DNA from: Billgrantia pellis
GTDB lineage: Bacteria; Pseudomonadota; Gammaproteobacteria; Pseudomonadales; Halomonadaceae
Direction of reading: 5' to 3'
Length of the DNA stretch: 64,000 nucleotides
Assembly: GCF_008297955.1 (NCBI RefSeq)
Contig: NZ_VTPY01000002.1
Span: 186,001-250,000, forward strand
The position numbers and the translations under genes are program-made. The notes under the pieces are model-generated. The model saw nothing but the letters and a program-made list of their open reading frames with translations, was not told the DNA's origin and did not search any database. Numbering within the stretch: position 1 is the first letter of the stretch; each line of letters opens with the position of its first letter. Of this stretch, positions 47,627-57,630 are shown one piece after another.

Positions 47627-48211
47627 ATGAAGTCGATGCTCTGGTCGTTTCTCCTGGTCGGCGCGCTCGGGGTGAGCGGCTGCGCTTCGTCCACGCCACC
47701 GGCCAATCGTTTCATGTTGCCGGGCAGCGAGGCTGCGCCGACGCCGACCGGCCAGGCCGAATACGTGCTGCTGGTCCAGTCGCCTCGCCTGGCGCATTAC
47801 CTGGACGTCGACGGCATCGTACTGCAACTCGACGACATCACCCTCAATGCCGCGCGCCAGCATCTCTGGGCAGAACCCTTGGGGCGACAGCTGGAACGCG
47901 GCTTGCGCACACGACTGGCCGAGCGCCTGCCGAACACCCGCGTGGTACGCGACGAAAGCGCTACGGGGCGCGGCAACGCCATGCGCCTGCGCCTGGAGGT
48001 CGATCGCTTCCAGGGTCGCCACGACGGCGTGGCCATCGCCAGTGGCCAGTGGCAATTGCTGGCTCCCGACGGTCGCCTGGTGGCCATGGAGCGCTTCCAT
48101 GCCGAGACGGAGCTCGACGACGACGGCTACCCGGCACTGGTCCGCGCGCTCGGCCGCAGTTGGGATCGGGTCGCCGACGATATCGCCAGCGGGATACGCC
48201 GTGGCCGATAA
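47627..48211 (+). CDS. pqiC: PqiC, outer-membrane lipoprotein of the Pqi system
   Basis: 194 residues from the ATG at 47627 with GGAG six bases upstream. The signal peptide ends in a lipobox (LGVSGC, Cys at about residue 18). The body matches the ABC-type auxiliary lipoprotein/PqiC fold ([20 protein letters not shown]). It probably receives or guides lipids at the outer membrane. Confidence 0.9.
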   Translation: MKSMLWSFLLVGALGVSGCASSTPPANRFMLPGSEAAPTPTGQAEYVLLVQSPRLAHYLDVDGIVLQLDDITLNAARQHLWAEPLGRQLERGLRTRLAERLPNTRVVRDESATGRGNAMRLRLEVDRFQGRHDGVAIASGQWQLLAPDGRLVAMERFHAETELDDDGYPALVRALGRSWDRVADDIASGIRRGR

Positions 48212-48375
48212 TGCACGACGTAGCTGCGCCATCGGCCAGGTTATGGCATACTGCCGCTCGCGGCGACCCGCAGTCCCTCCTGCCGCGCCCTGAACCGAAT
48301 TTCTCACGCCCCGGCCCGGGACTGGCCATGTGTTCAATGCACATGGCGTGGCCAGGGCGCATCTGCGGAGACCGC

Positions 48376-49674
48376 ATGACTTTTTCCGAACTCGGCTTAC
48401 GAGCCGAACTGCTGCGTGCCGTCGAGGCACAAGGCTACACCACGCCGACCCCGATACAGCGCCAGGCCATCCCGGCGGTACTCGAAGGCGGCGACCTCCT
48501 GGCCAGCGCCCAGACCGGTACCGGCAAGACCGCCGGCTTCACCCTGCCGATGCTGCAGCGCCTGGCCGACGGCCCGCGCCCCGGCAAACGCCAGGTGCGC
48601 GCGCTGGTCCTGACCCCGACACGCGAGCTGGCCGCCCAGGTGGGTGAGAGCGTGGCCGATTACGGCCGCCACCTGACGCTGAAGAGCCACGTCATCTTCG
48701 GCGGCGTCGGGCAACAACCGCAAGTGGATGCCATTCGTTCGGGGCTGGACGTGCTCGTCGCCACTCCGGGTCGCCTGCTCGACCTGCACCAGCAGAAGCA
48801 CGTGGACCTTTCCTGTGTGGAGATCCTGGTGCTCGACGAAGCCGACCGCATGCTCGACATGGGCTTTATCCACGATATTCGCAAGGTGCTTCGCCTGCTG
48901 CCCGAGAAGCGCCAGAACCTGTTGTTCTCCGCGACTTTCTCCGACGAGATCCAGGCGCTTGCGGGCAAACTGCTGGACAATCCCGAGAAGATCGAGGTGG
49001 CACGGCGCAATACCACGGCCGAGACCGTCGACCAGGCGATCTATCGTGTCGATCGTGACAAGAAGCGCGACTTGCTGGCTCACTTGATCACCCGCCACGG
49101 CTGGGATCAGGTTCTGGTCTTCACTCGCACCAAGCATGGTGCCAACCGCCTGGCCGAGCAGCTGTCAAAGCAGGACATCCCTGCCATGGCCATCCACGGC
49201 AACAAGAGCCAGTCGGCGCGCACTCGGGCGCTTTCCGCATTCAAGAGCGGCGAATTGCAGGTATTGGTGGCGACCGATATCGCCGCCCGTGGCCTGGACA
49301 TCAGCGAACTCCCTCATGTGGTCAACTTCGAGCTCCCCAACGTCGCCGAAGACTACGTTCACCGTATCGGCCGTACCGGCCGCGCCGGCAGCGAAGGCCA
49401 GGCGGTATCATTGGTATGCGTCGACGAGCATGGCCTGTTGAAGGGCATCGAACGCTTGATCAAACGTGACCTGGAGAAGCGAATCGAACCGGGTTTCGAG
49501 CCCGATCCCAACGCCAGGCCCGAACCGATCGAGAATGGCCGCGGCCGAGGGGGCCAGCGCAATGGGGGGCAACGCCGACAGGGCGGCGCCACGCGTGGGC
49601 AGCCCGGCGAGAGCCGTAGCGACACCGAAACCCGCGCCCCGCGCCGGCGTCGCAGTCGGGCAAGGCGGGCCTGA
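48376..49674 (+). CDS. DEAD-box RNA helicase, RhlE type
   Basis: 432 residues from the ATG at 48376 with GGAG five bases upstream. Q motif [11 protein letters not shown], Walker [16 protein letters not shown] motif [16 protein letters not shown] motif and [10 protein letters not shown] are intact. The last 60 residues are Arg/Gly-rich and basic, typical of RhlE-like proteins that bind structured RNA. Family assignment is firm; the exact paralogue is less so. Confidence 0.92.
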   Translation: MTFSELGLRAELLRAVEAQGYTTPTPIQRQAIPAVLEGGDLLASAQTGTGKTAGFTLPMLQRLADGPRPGKRQVRALVLTPTRELAAQVGESVADYGRHLTLKSHVIFGGVGQQPQVDAIRSGLDVLVATPGRLLDLHQQKHVDLSCVEILVLDEADRMLDMGFIHDIRKVLRLLPEKRQNLLFSATFSDEIQALAGKLLDNPEKIEVARRNTTAETVDQAIYRVDRDKKRDLLAHLITRHGWDQVLVFTRTKHGANRLAEQLSKQDIPAMAIHGNKSQSARTRALSAFKSGELQVLVATDIAARGLDISELPHVVNFELPNVAEDYVHRIGRTGRAGSEGQAVSLVCVDEHGLLKGIERLIKRDLEKRIEPGFEPDPNARPEPIENGRGRGGQRNGGQRRQGGATRGQPGESRSDTETRAPRRRRSRARRA

Positions 49675-49802
49675 GCGCGCGTTGCCCTGTGACTCGCTTG
49701 GTAGAAATCGTTGAAATGTGAGAAGTTATACGACGCCATGGCAGCGACGAGAGGCCCCCGGGGCCCGACGACACGCGCATCGACAAGCAAGGAGACTCGA
49801 CC

Positions 49803-50345
49803 ATGCTCAAGTGGCTGACCGGAAGGCAACCGATTCCGGTCTGGGTCATCAAGCAGATCGACGAGAAACTGCTGCACCTATGCGGACAGGGCAGCGTCGA
49901 GCCTCGCGCGAAGCGCAGCGATGTGGTCGAAGTGCTGCATGCCACCCGCTACGAAGGCGCCGTTTGCATGGCCAATGGCGTGGTGCTCAATGCGCGATTG
50001 TTCGCAGCCCTGGTACCGCTCGAGGCCCTGCAGCTGGACGACCGCGGCCACGCCCATTGGCGTGGCCGCGCCTGGCACGTCTCCCAGGTGCCTCAACGCT
50101 GCTGGACCTACGACGGCCGCCTGGTATGTCAGCGCCAGGTGCAAGGCAGCCAGGAAACGCGGGTCAGCGTCGAGGACGTATCGGGCATCAGCCGCCACAT
50201 TCAAGAGGCGACGCTCCCCGGCTCAGTCGATTTCGGACCGCCCGGCGTCGATGAGCATCCGTTGATCGCACCGCGTGACGGTGGGCGTGGCGTATCCGCT
50301 CGCCACGAGCGTCGTTCCAAACGTTGGCGGGAACGCAATGACTGA
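49803..50345 (+). CDS. Hypothetical protein coupled to an MFS gene
   Basis: 180 residues, no membrane segment or signal peptide, and no family I recognise. The first 15 residues (MLKWLTGRQPIPVWV) are mildly hydrophobic and the last 25 are basic (RHERRSKRWRERND). It starts after a GGAG-type site, and its stop lies inside the start of the MFS gene (8-base overlap), so the two are probably made together. Confidence 0.7.
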   Translation: MLKWLTGRQPIPVWVIKQIDEKLLHLCGQGSVEPRAKRSDVVEVLHATRYEGAVCMANGVVLNARLFAALVPLEALQLDDRGHAHWRGRAWHVSQVPQRCWTYDGRLVCQRQVQGSQETRVSVEDVSGISRHIQEATLPGSVDFGPPGVDEHPLIAPRDGGRGVSARHERRSKRWRERND

Positions 50346-51549
50346 AATTCGTCCCCCGATGCGTCACATTGCGCTTTTTTTGCTGCTGATGGTGCTGGTC
50401 GGGCTCAACCTGCGCCCCGCCCTCTCATCGCTCGCACCGCTGCTCGCCCGCATCCAGGCCGATACCGGCCTCTCCGCATTGGCCATCGGTGCTTTGACCA
50501 CCCTTCCGGTCCTGTGCCTGGGTATCTTTGCACCGCTGGCCCCCTGGCTGTCCAAGCGAATGGGGCCGGAGGTCACCCTCTCGCTCGCCCTCGTCACGCT
50601 GATCCTCGGATTGCTGGCACGCAGCGCACCCTTCGTCCCGCTGCTGTTCCTGGGCACCCTGATGGTCGGGGCGGCGATCGGCGTTGCCGGCACGTTGCTG
50701 CCGGCGCTGGTCAAGCGGGAGCTGCCCGCCGGGGCTGACTTGATGACCGGCGTCTATACCATGGCCCTCTGTCTCGGCGGCGCCCTCGGTGCCGGGTTGA
50801 GCATTCCCCTGGCGGAGTTCTGGTCGGGTTGGCGCCCCAGCCTGGCCAGTTGGGCACTTCTCGGCGGCGTGGCGTTGGTGGCTTGGGTCACCCTGATGCC
50901 TCGCACCCCGCGCGGTACGACCGTTGCCACGCCCGGTGGCTCCATGCGGGACCTGCTCGGCCAGCCGCTGGCTTGGCAGGTGACGATCTATATGGGCACT
51001 CAGTCCTCGCTGGCCTATATCGTATTCGGCTGGCTCCCCACCCTGCTGCTACAGCGCGGCTACAGCGAGTCGGAGGCCGGCTGGCTGATGGCCGCTTCGG
51101 TCATGGTGCAGCTGATTTCAGCGCTGGGAGCGCCCTGGCTGGCGCGCCTGGGACGCGACCAACGTCCTGCTCTGCTGCTCGTCCTGGGTTGCGTTGCCGC
51201 CGGCCTGTGGCTGCTGTTGCTGGGCCCTCTCGCCTGGCGCTGGCTGGGCGTCGTGCTGCTCGGTCTGGGCCAGGGCGGTAGCTTCAGCCTGGCCCTGACA
51301 CTGATCGTATTGCGCACGGCCAACTCGCGCTTGGCCGGCAAACTCTCGGGCCTCGCCCAGGGGGGCGGCTATACGTTGGCTGCCGCGGGACCGCTGGCGG
51401 TGGGCGTGCTGCTGCAATTGAAGGTGGGCATGGTCGCCATCACGGCAACCTTGCTGCTGATCGTCGCGGTGGCGGTCGGGTTCGCCATGCTGGCAGGGCG
51501 CAACCGGCGTCTCGACGTGGACCCCGAAGGACGCCTGGCCACTCGCTGA
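50338..51549 (+). CDS. MFS transporter, CynX/NimT family
   Basis: 403 residues with about twelve membrane segments. The N-terminal GLNLRPALSSLAPLLARIQ followed by ALTTLPVLCLGIFAPLAPWL is characteristic of the CynX/NimT group (cyanate, nitroimidazole and related small molecules). The substrate cannot be inferred from the sequence. ATG at 50338 is chosen since the extended frame lies wholly within the upstream gene. Confidence 0.88.
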   Translation: MTEIRPPMRHIALFLLLMVLVGLNLRPALSSLAPLLARIQADTGLSALAIGALTTLPVLCLGIFAPLAPWLSKRMGPEVTLSLALVTLILGLLARSAPFVPLLFLGTLMVGAAIGVAGTLLPALVKRELPAGADLMTGVYTMALCLGGALGAGLSIPLAEFWSGWRPSLASWALLGGVALVAWVTLMPRTPRGTTVATPGGSMRDLLGQPLAWQVTIYMGTQSSLAYIVFGWLPTLLLQRGYSESEAGWLMAASVMVQLISALGAPWLARLGRDQRPALLLVLGCVAAGLWLLLLGPLAWRWLGVVLLGLGQGGSFSLALTLIVLRTANSRLAGKLSGLAQGGGYTLAAAGPLAVGVLLQLKVGMVAITATLLLIVAVAVGFAMLAGRNRRLDVDPEGRLATR

Positions 51550-51563
51550 GCCGGATCTCGTCG

Positions 51564-51579
51564 CCGCCCAATGAGGCGG
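51564..51579 (+). terminator. Small hairpin after the MFS gene
   Basis: CCGCC and GGCGG arms with a 6-base loop, followed by GCTTCTCTCTT. A second G5/C5 hairpin lies at 51591-51609. The stems are short. Confidence 0.4.
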
Positions 51580-51686
51580 GCTTCTCTCTTGGGGGCACCG
51601 TCACCCCCCGGTGGATGAGAACCGCGGCGCCAGTCGCTATGATGGGGCCGCCTAGCCCGATTGATCTTATGTCGTCAGGAGCTTGC

Positions 51687-52739
51687 ATGAACGTGATCCC
51701 CCTCGACGAGCGCCCTGTGTTGGTTCTCTACGCCGGCGGCACCTTGGGCATGGTCGCCACGCCGCAGGGCCTGGCTCCCGGAGACGATATGGAGGGGCGT
51801 TTGCGTCGCGCTCTCGATACGCTGCCGCCTACACGACAGGCCGGCCTGCCGCACTTCGTGTTCCGCGCGCTCGAACCGGCCATCGACTCCAGCGCAGCCA
51901 CTCCCCGCGACTGGCAACAGCTGGGACGCAGCGTCGCCGCCGCCGTCGGCGACCACGCCGGCGTCGTGGTCCTGCATGGCACCGATACCCTGACATGGAC
52001 GGCAGCCAGCCTGGCCTACCAACTGCAAGGGCTCGATCGTCCCGTGGTGGTCACCGGCGCCATGCTTCCACTCGAGGCAGAGGGCAGCGACGCGCTGGAC
52101 AATGTCGAGCTGGCCCTGCGCTTCGCCGCCGAGCCCCGCCTGCAGGAGGTCGCGATCGCCTTTGCCGGTCGGCTGCTGCGCGGCGTTCGCACGCGCAAGC
52201 GGCATAGCGAAGCGCTGTCTGCCTTCGACAGCCCCGACTATCCGCCGCTGGGTGAGCGAGTCGACGCCGATGCCGTGCTCTTCCCCGGTCGTGGTCTCGA
52301 GGCTCAGCAGCGTGGCGCTCCACGGTTCGAGCTCCCCGATTATGGCCCGCTGGCCGAGGGCGGCGTCGTGCGTATCGCCCTGTGGCCTGGCATTCAATCC
52401 TGGCAGGTCGAGGCCTGGCTGGCCGATGATCGGGTCCGGGGCGGATTGCTGGAAGTGTGGGGAGCCGGCAACGTGCCGTCGGATCCGGCCCTGTTGGGCG
52501 CGCTGGCCCGAGCTGGCGGCGAGGGTAAGCTGCTGGCGGCCGTCAGCCAGTGCACCGCCGGCGGCCTCGCTCCGGGTCACTACGCCGCCGGCCAGGGGCT
52601 GGTCCAGGCCGGCGTGCTCTCCAGCGATGCGATGACCGCCGAAGCCGCGTTGACCAAGCTGGTCCATCTGCTGGCCCAGCCACTGGGGAACGACGAGCGC
52701 CGACAGCGCTTCCTCACTCCCTTGGTGGGGGAGCGTTGA
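51687..52739 (+). CDS. Type I L-asparaginase
   Basis: 350 residues from the ATG at 51687 with AGGAG upstream. The first catalytic Thr is in YAGGTLGM near residue 16 and the second in VVLHGTDTLTWTA; GAMLPLEAEGSDALDN also matches. No signal peptide is present, which favours the cytoplasmic type I enzyme (AnsA-like). It hydrolyses asparagine to aspartate and ammonia. Confidence 0.92.
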   Translation: MNVIPLDERPVLVLYAGGTLGMVATPQGLAPGDDMEGRLRRALDTLPPTRQAGLPHFVFRALEPAIDSSAATPRDWQQLGRSVAAAVGDHAGVVVLHGTDTLTWTAASLAYQLQGLDRPVVVTGAMLPLEAEGSDALDNVELALRFAAEPRLQEVAIAFAGRLLRGVRTRKRHSEALSAFDSPDYPPLGERVDADAVLFPGRGLEAQQRGAPRFELPDYGPLAEGGVVRIALWPGIQSWQVEAWLADDRVRGGLLEVWGAGNVPSDPALLGALARAGGEGKLLAAVSQCTAGGLAPGHYAAGQGLVQAGVLSSDAMTAEAALTKLVHLLAQPLGNDERRQRFLTPLVGER

Positions 52740-52918
52740 TTCGACGCCACGCACGGGCCAGCGATGACGGCAATGCGCGAGTTGCAGGTACGCACAGGAG
52801 GCGGTGATCCTCTCGATGCATCGTTGAGGAAACGCCGAGCGGCCCAACGTTTACGTCACGACGAGTTTGTTAGGATAACTTTGGGTCAATCAATAACAAC
52901 CGACAGGCAGGGAACATC

Positions 52919-54484
52919 ATGCCGCTCGATAGGATATCGACCGCCGCACATGACGGCGCGACTGGCCCCGCGACCTCCGATCTGCCCCCGCTTCCCGACG
53001 CCTTACGTCAGCGTCTGGCCGACTGCCGCAGCCTGCCCAGTCTGCCAGCTGCCGCGGCACGGGTCATCAACATCGCCCGCTCACCGGAGCCGCGCCTGGC
53101 GGACTATGCCCGCGCCATCGAGCAGGACCCGGCGCTGACCCTGCGCCTGCTCTCCATGGCCAACAGCGCCTTCTATTCGCGTGGCGGCAATCCCGTGACC
53201 AACGGTCTCGACGCCGTTTCCCGCATCGGACTCGACGCCACCCTGACGGCCGCCTTGAGCTTCGGCCTGCCTCGCCCCGGCTCAAGCGAAGCGCTCGAGT
53301 ACGAGTACCTGTGCCAGCGCGCCGTCATTGCCGCGTCGGCTGCCCAGGAGCTAGCCCAGCACCTCTGCCCTCATGAGGCCGGGCAGCTTTTCACCACCGC
53401 CCTGCTGCAGGACATCGGCATTCTGGCGCTCGAGGCCGTGGATGGCGAACGTTACACCGACCACATCCCCGGAATTCGCCAGCATCAAAGCCTGGTCGAT
53501 GCGGAGCTGGCGCTCTACGGCTGCGACCATGCGCTGGTCGGCGCCTGGTTGGCGCTCAGTTGGGGGGTGCCCGGCCCCATGGCAGCGGGCATCATCGCCA
53601 GCCACGGCCCCCTGATCGATGGCGACCCGCACTGTCTCTGCCTGCGCCTGTCGTGTCGTATCGCCGATTGCTGGCTGGCCGCCGACTCGGCCTCCGCCTT
53701 CAGCATCCTCCTGCGCCAGTTGGCCTCCCTGGCCTCGCTGGATATCGTCATGCTGATGACGGTCATGCAGGACCTCCAGCATCGACTGCCCTCGTTGGCC
53801 AAGCTGTTCGAGATCACTTGCCCGCCGGCCATCGACAGCCTGCACTTGCTGGCCGAAGCCAAGGAACTCCTCTTCGAGCAGAACCTGCGCATGACCATGA
53901 GACTCGCCGAGCAGCAGCGCGAGCTGGAGGCGCTACATGCCAGCCACGTCGCTCTCGATGAGCAGCACCGCACCGATCATCTGACCCAGCTCGCCAATCG
54001 TACCTGGCTGGAAAAACGGCTCGATCAACATTTTGAATGCGCTCGTGCCGCCGATCAGCCGCTCTCGGTGATATTCATCGACCTCGACCATTTCAAACGC
54101 ATCAACGATCGCTACGGCCATCGCTTCGGCGACGAAGTGCTGATTCACTTCGCCGCCGCACTCAATAATATGGTTCGGGAGAGTGATATCGCCGGTCGCT
54201 ACGGAGGCGAGGAGTTCCTGGTCATCATGCCCAATACCCGCCGACAGTACGCCAGTCTCCTGGCCGACCGAATCCGAGAGTACCTGGCCACCCAACCCCT
54301 GGCCCGGGCTGATGGCGAGGCGCTTCACGTGACGGCATCGATCGGTATCGCCGACCTGGAAGATGGCGACTTCGATTGTGCCGCGTCGCTGGTCGATGCG
54401 GCCGATCAGGCCATGTATGGCGTCAAGCGCGGCGGCCGAGATGGCGTGGGGCATTACGAAGAACCCACCAACCCCGCTTCATGA
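52919..54484 (+). CDS. HDOD-GGDEF signalling protein
   Basis: 521 residues. The HDOD domain spans about residues 35-235 (LPSLPAAAARVINIARSPEP, then ANSAFYSRGGNPVTNGLDAV); a coiled coil follows near 320-345; the GGDEF domain has an active YGGEEF loop. RESD lies five residues before GGEEF and fits the RxxD I-site, so product inhibition by cyclic di-GMP is expected, unlike the paralogue at 3-944. Its stimulus is unknown. A strong hairpin follows the gene. Confidence 0.92.
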   Translation: MPLDRISTAAHDGATGPATSDLPPLPDALRQRLADCRSLPSLPAAAARVINIARSPEPRLADYARAIEQDPALTLRLLSMANSAFYSRGGNPVTNGLDAVSRIGLDATLTAALSFGLPRPGSSEALEYEYLCQRAVIAASAAQELAQHLCPHEAGQLFTTALLQDIGILALEAVDGERYTDHIPGIRQHQSLVDAELALYGCDHALVGAWLALSWGVPGPMAAGIIASHGPLIDGDPHCLCLRLSCRIADCWLAADSASAFSILLRQLASLASLDIVMLMTVMQDLQHRLPSLAKLFEITCPPAIDSLHLLAEAKELLFEQNLRMTMRLAEQQRELEALHASHVALDEQHRTDHLTQLANRTWLEKRLDQHFECARAADQPLSVIFIDLDHFKRINDRYGHRFGDEVLIHFAAALNNMVRESDIAGRYGGEEFLVIMPNTRRQYASLLADRIREYLATQPLARADGEALHVTASIGIADLEDGDFDCAASLVDAADQAMYGVKRGGRDGVGHYEEPTNPAS

Positions 54485-54558
54485 ATTCGCGTCGCGGGCA
54501 TCTCACTCCGTGACGGCACGATTCACGACACGAACGTGATGACAGGAGAACCATGTCA

Positions 54559-54582
54559 GAGGGCGGCCATTTGGCCGCCCTC
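54559..54582. terminator. Strong hairpin between HDOD-GGDEF gene and trhP
   Basis: GAGGGCGGCC and GGCCGCCCTC form a perfect 10-bp stem with an ATTT loop. It lies 74 bases after the + gene and 38 bases before the end of the convergent minus gene. No T-run follows on either strand. Confidence 0.6.
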
Positions 54583-54620
54583 CTCGTGACGCTCGATGGG
54601 TACAGAGCGGCAAGAGAGCC

Positions 54621-56051
54621 CTAGCCATGCAGATCGCGCATCAACAGCGCGAACTCGATGCGCTCCGGTGCAATGGCCTCGCCCGGCACGGGAATACGCA
54701 CCACGTGACCGGAACCCGGTGCCGCCTGCACCGATTCGCCACGCTTGTTCTCGATACACGCAAGGCTGAAGCGTCGATTGCCACCGGGCAGCATCAGCTC
54801 CATGCCATCGCCGACCTCGAAGCGGTTCTTGACGTCCACCTCGAGCACGCCGCGGTCGGGGTCGTAGCCGATCACCTCGCCGACGAACTGCTGATGCACG
54901 CCGACCGAGTTGCCTCGCTCGTAGTTCTGGTATTCATCGTGCACGTGACGACGATAAAACCCCTCTGTGTAGCCGCGATTGGCCAGGTTGTCGAGCTCGT
55001 CCATCAGGCGCATATCGAAGGGACGCCCCGCCACGGCGTCGTCGATCGCGCGACGATAAACCTGGGCGGTGCGCGCCACGTAGTAGTGCGACTTGGTGCG
55101 TCCTTCGATCTTGAGCGAGGTGACGCCCATCTCGGTCAACCGGGGCACGTGCTGCACCGCGCGCAGATCCTTGGAGTTCATGATGTAGGTGCCGTGCTCG
55201 TCCTCGTAGATCGGCATCAGTTCGCCGGGACGAGTGGCGTCCTCGATCAACGCCGAGAGTTCGTCCTGGCCTTCGACGCCACCGGCGGTCGCCGTGCTCT
55301 CGAAGCGTGGGCTACCGCCACCGGAAGCGATCAGTCCACCCATCCGCCCAGCCTGCCCTGGCGTCCAGACACCGCTCGCGGCATGGGCGGCCGCCGAGTT
55401 GGCCGGCACCAGGTCACCGGTCTCGTCCTGGGCCGCGGCTACGGTGTTGTACTTCCAACGGCAAGCATTGGTACAGGTTCCCTGGTTGGGATCACGGTGG
55501 TTGAAGTAGCCGGAAAGCAGGCAGCGTCCGGAATAGGCGATGCACAGCGCACCGTGAATGAAGGTCTCGATCTCCAGGTCGGGACACTCGGCACGGATCT
55601 CGGCGATTTCCTCGAGGGACAGCTCCCGCGACAGAATAATGCGGCTGATGCCCTGACGCTGCCAGAACTTCGCCGCGGCCCAGTTGACCACGTTGGATTG
55701 CACCGAAAGGTGGATCACCTGATCGGGCCAACGGTCACGAATCATCATGATCAGCCCCGGGTCTGACATGATCAGCGCGTCGGGACCCGCCTCGATCACC
55801 GGCTCCATGTCACGCAGGTAGGTCTTCAACTTACTGTTGTGCGGCGCGATGTTCGAGGCGACGTAGAACTGTTTGCCGCGCTCGTGAGCATAGGCGATGC
55901 CCTTGTGCAGATTGTCGATCTTGAAATCGTTGTTGCGCACGCGCAGTGAGTAGCGCGGCTGACCGGCGTAGACGGCATCGGCACCGTAGGCGAACGCATA
56001 ACGCATGTTCTTGAACGTCCCCGCGGGGGAGAGCAGTTCGGGAGCTTTCAT
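54621..56051 (-). CDS. trhP: TrhP (YegQ), U32-type tRNA uridine hydroxylation protein
   Basis: 476 residues. The U32 family signature (ELLSPAGTFKNMRYAFAYGA, HGALCIAYSGRCLLSGYF, NQGTCTNACRWKYN) and EDEHGTYIMNSKDLRA closely match E. coli YegQ/TrhP, which makes 5-hydroxyuridine at tRNA position 34. Between the Cys cluster and the EDEHGTY motif (about residues 215-280) there is an Ala/Gly/Ser-rich insert roughly 25-30 residues longer than in E. coli. Confidence 0.92.
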   Translation of the reverse strand: MKAPELLSPAGTFKNMRYAFAYGADAVYAGQPRYSLRVRNNDFKIDNLHKGIAYAHERGKQFYVASNIAPHNSKLKTYLRDMEPVIEAGPDALIMSDPGLIMMIRDRWPDQVIHLSVQSNVVNWAAAKFWQRQGISRIILSRELSLEEIAEIRAECPDLEIETFIHGALCIAYSGRCLLSGYFNHRDPNQGTCTNACRWKYNTVAAAQDETGDLVPANSAAAHAASGVWTPGQAGRMGGLIASGGGSPRFESTATAGGVEGQDELSALIEDATRPGELMPIYEDEHGTYIMNSKDLRAVQHVPRLTEMGVTSLKIEGRTKSHYYVARTAQVYRRAIDDAVAGRPFDMRLMDELDNLANRGYTEGFYRRHVHDEYQNYERGNSVGVHQQFVGEVIGYDPDRGVLEVDVKNRFEVGDGMELMLPGGNRRFSLACIENKRGESVQAAPGSGHVVRIPVPGEAIAPERIEFALLMRDLHG

Positions 56052-56236
56052 AAAGGGTCACCGTTTGCAGGACGATGCGAGATTACCTGAGAACTGGCTA
56101 TGCTCGGCCAGGCAGGCTCGAAAGTCGACAAGGGGCGGAAATTATAGCAGCACGAGCACCCTGCCAGCATCATCAGGCCACGTGCACTTGTTTTTCCGGT
56201 CGAGTAAACTGACGCCCGCCGGACCGGATCCCGGCG

Positions 56237-56253
56237 CCTCGCGCACCGCGAGG
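56237..56253 (+). promoter_or_regulatory. Hairpin in the queC leader
   Basis: CCTCGCG and CGCGAGG form a perfect 7-bp stem with a CAC loop, ending 31 bases before the queC ATG. I see no preQ1 riboswitch consensus around it. Confidence 0.35.
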
Positions 56254-56284
56254 AGCGATAAATTCTCCGATACCGAGTCTCGAC

Positions 56285-56986
56285 ATGCCCAACCTATCCG
56301 CCAAAGCCACCGTGGTGATCTACTCCGGCGGCATGGATTCCTTCACCGTTCTCCACCGCGCGTTGCGCGAGGGGCTCGACGTTTCCGCTCTCTCCTTCAA
56401 CTACGGACAGCGCCACGCCCGTGAACTCGAGGTGGCAGCACGCGTCTGCCGGCAGCTCGGCGTGGCTCACCAAGTGGTCGATATTCGTGCGATCCACGGA
56501 CTGATCGACGCCTCGGCGCTGACCGACACCCACCAGGCCCTTCCCGAAGGTGACTACGGCGAAGAGAACCTCGCCGCCACCGTCGTGCCCAATCGCAACA
56601 TGGTGCTGCTCTCGCTGGCCATTGCCAAAGCGGTCAACATCGGCGCCGGCCGCGTCGACTACGGCGCTCACGGCGGCGATCATGTCCTCTACCCCGACTG
56701 CCGTCCCGAATTCGTCGAGCGCATGAATGCCGTGGCCGGTATCGCCAACTTCTCGCCGGTCGAGATCCACGCGCCCTTCCTGCACGCCAGCAAAGCGGAC
56801 ATTCTCGCCGCCGGGCTAGCCATGGGGCTCGACTATGCCGACACCTGGACCTGTTATCGCGGCGAACATCTGGCCTGTGGGCGCTGCGGCAGTTGCCGCG
56901 AGCGCCTGGCGGCGTTCGCCGCCAACGGCGCCACCGATCCTCTTGGCTATGTACCGCCGCACGACACACGGGCGGGAGAGCACTGA
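56285..56986 (+). CDS. queC: QueC, 7-cyano-7-deazaguanine synthase
   Basis: 233 residues. The PP-loop SGGMDSFT near residue 15 binds ATP, and the C-terminal zinc site is [10 protein letters not shown]. It converts 7-carboxy-7-deazaguanine to preQ0, a queuosine precursor. Its TGA shares one base with the queE ATG (TGATG). Confidence 0.95.
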   Translation: MPNLSAKATVVIYSGGMDSFTVLHRALREGLDVSALSFNYGQRHARELEVAARVCRQLGVAHQVVDIRAIHGLIDASALTDTHQALPEGDYGEENLAATVVPNRNMVLLSLAIAKAVNIGAGRVDYGAHGGDHVLYPDCRPEFVERMNAVAGIANFSPVEIHAPFLHASKADILAAGLAMGLDYADTWTCYRGEHLACGRCGSCRERLAAFAANGATDPLGYVPPHDTRAGEH

Positions 56987-57630
56987 TGTATCATGTCAAG
57001 GAAGCCTTCTATTCGCTACAGGGCGAAGGGGCGCGTACCGGCCGCGCCAGCGTCTTCTGTCGTTTCAGCGGTTGCAACCTGTGGTCGGGGCGCGAAGCGG
57101 ACCGGGCGCATGCCGCCTGCCGCTTCTGTGATACCGATTTCGTCGGTACCGACGGTCAGCATGGCGGGCGCTTCGCCACATCCGAGGCCCTGGCGACACA
57201 CCTTCAGGCGCTATGGCCCGAAACGCCGGGTGCCGCTGCACCCTACGTGGTTTTCACCGGCGGCGAACCGTTGCTGCAACTCGACGCGGCGCTGATCGAC
57301 GCCCTCCATGCGCGCGGCTTCGAGGTGGCGGTGGAAACCAACGGCACGCTGCCGGCGCCTGCCGGGATCGACTGGCTCTGTGTCAGCCCCAAGGGCCACT
57401 CGCCGCTGGCGCTGACTGCCGGCGACGAACTCAAGCTGGTTCACCCTCAGGCCGACGCGCCACCCGACCGCTTCATCGGACTCGCCTTTCGCCACTTTTT
57501 CCTGCAGCCCATGGATGGCGCTCCCGCGGGTGAGCGCGTCGACCACCTGGCCAGCACCGTGGCGTATTGCCTGGCACATCCACAGTGGCGGCTGTCTCTG
57601 CAGACCCACAAGATCGCGGGAATCGACTGA
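56986..57630 (+). CDS. queE: QueE, 7-carboxy-7-deazaguanine synthase (radical SAM)
   Basis: 214 residues starting with YHVKEAFYSLQGEGARTGRA. The Fe-S Cys motif has the enlarged proteobacterial form, with CNLWSG and a C-X2-C (CRFCDTDF) fourteen residues later. FTGGEPLLQLD and ETNGT follow. It converts 6-carboxytetrahydropterin from QueD to CDG. It overlaps both neighbours at stop/start codons. Confidence 0.94.
   Translation: MYHVKEAFYSLQGEGARTGRASVFCRFSGCNLWSGREADRAHAACRFCDTDFVGTDGQHGGRFATSEALATHLQALWPETPGAAAPYVVFTGGEPLLQLDAALIDALHARGFEVAVETNGTLPAPAGIDWLCVSPKGHSPLALTAGDELKLVHPQADAPPDRFIGLAFRHFFLQPMDGAPAGERVDHLASTVAYCLAHPQWRLSLQTHKIAGID

Noticed and set aside
56052..56284. preQ1 riboswitch sought upstream of queC
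   Set aside because: No preQ1 aptamer pattern is visible; only a small 7-bp hairpin is present.
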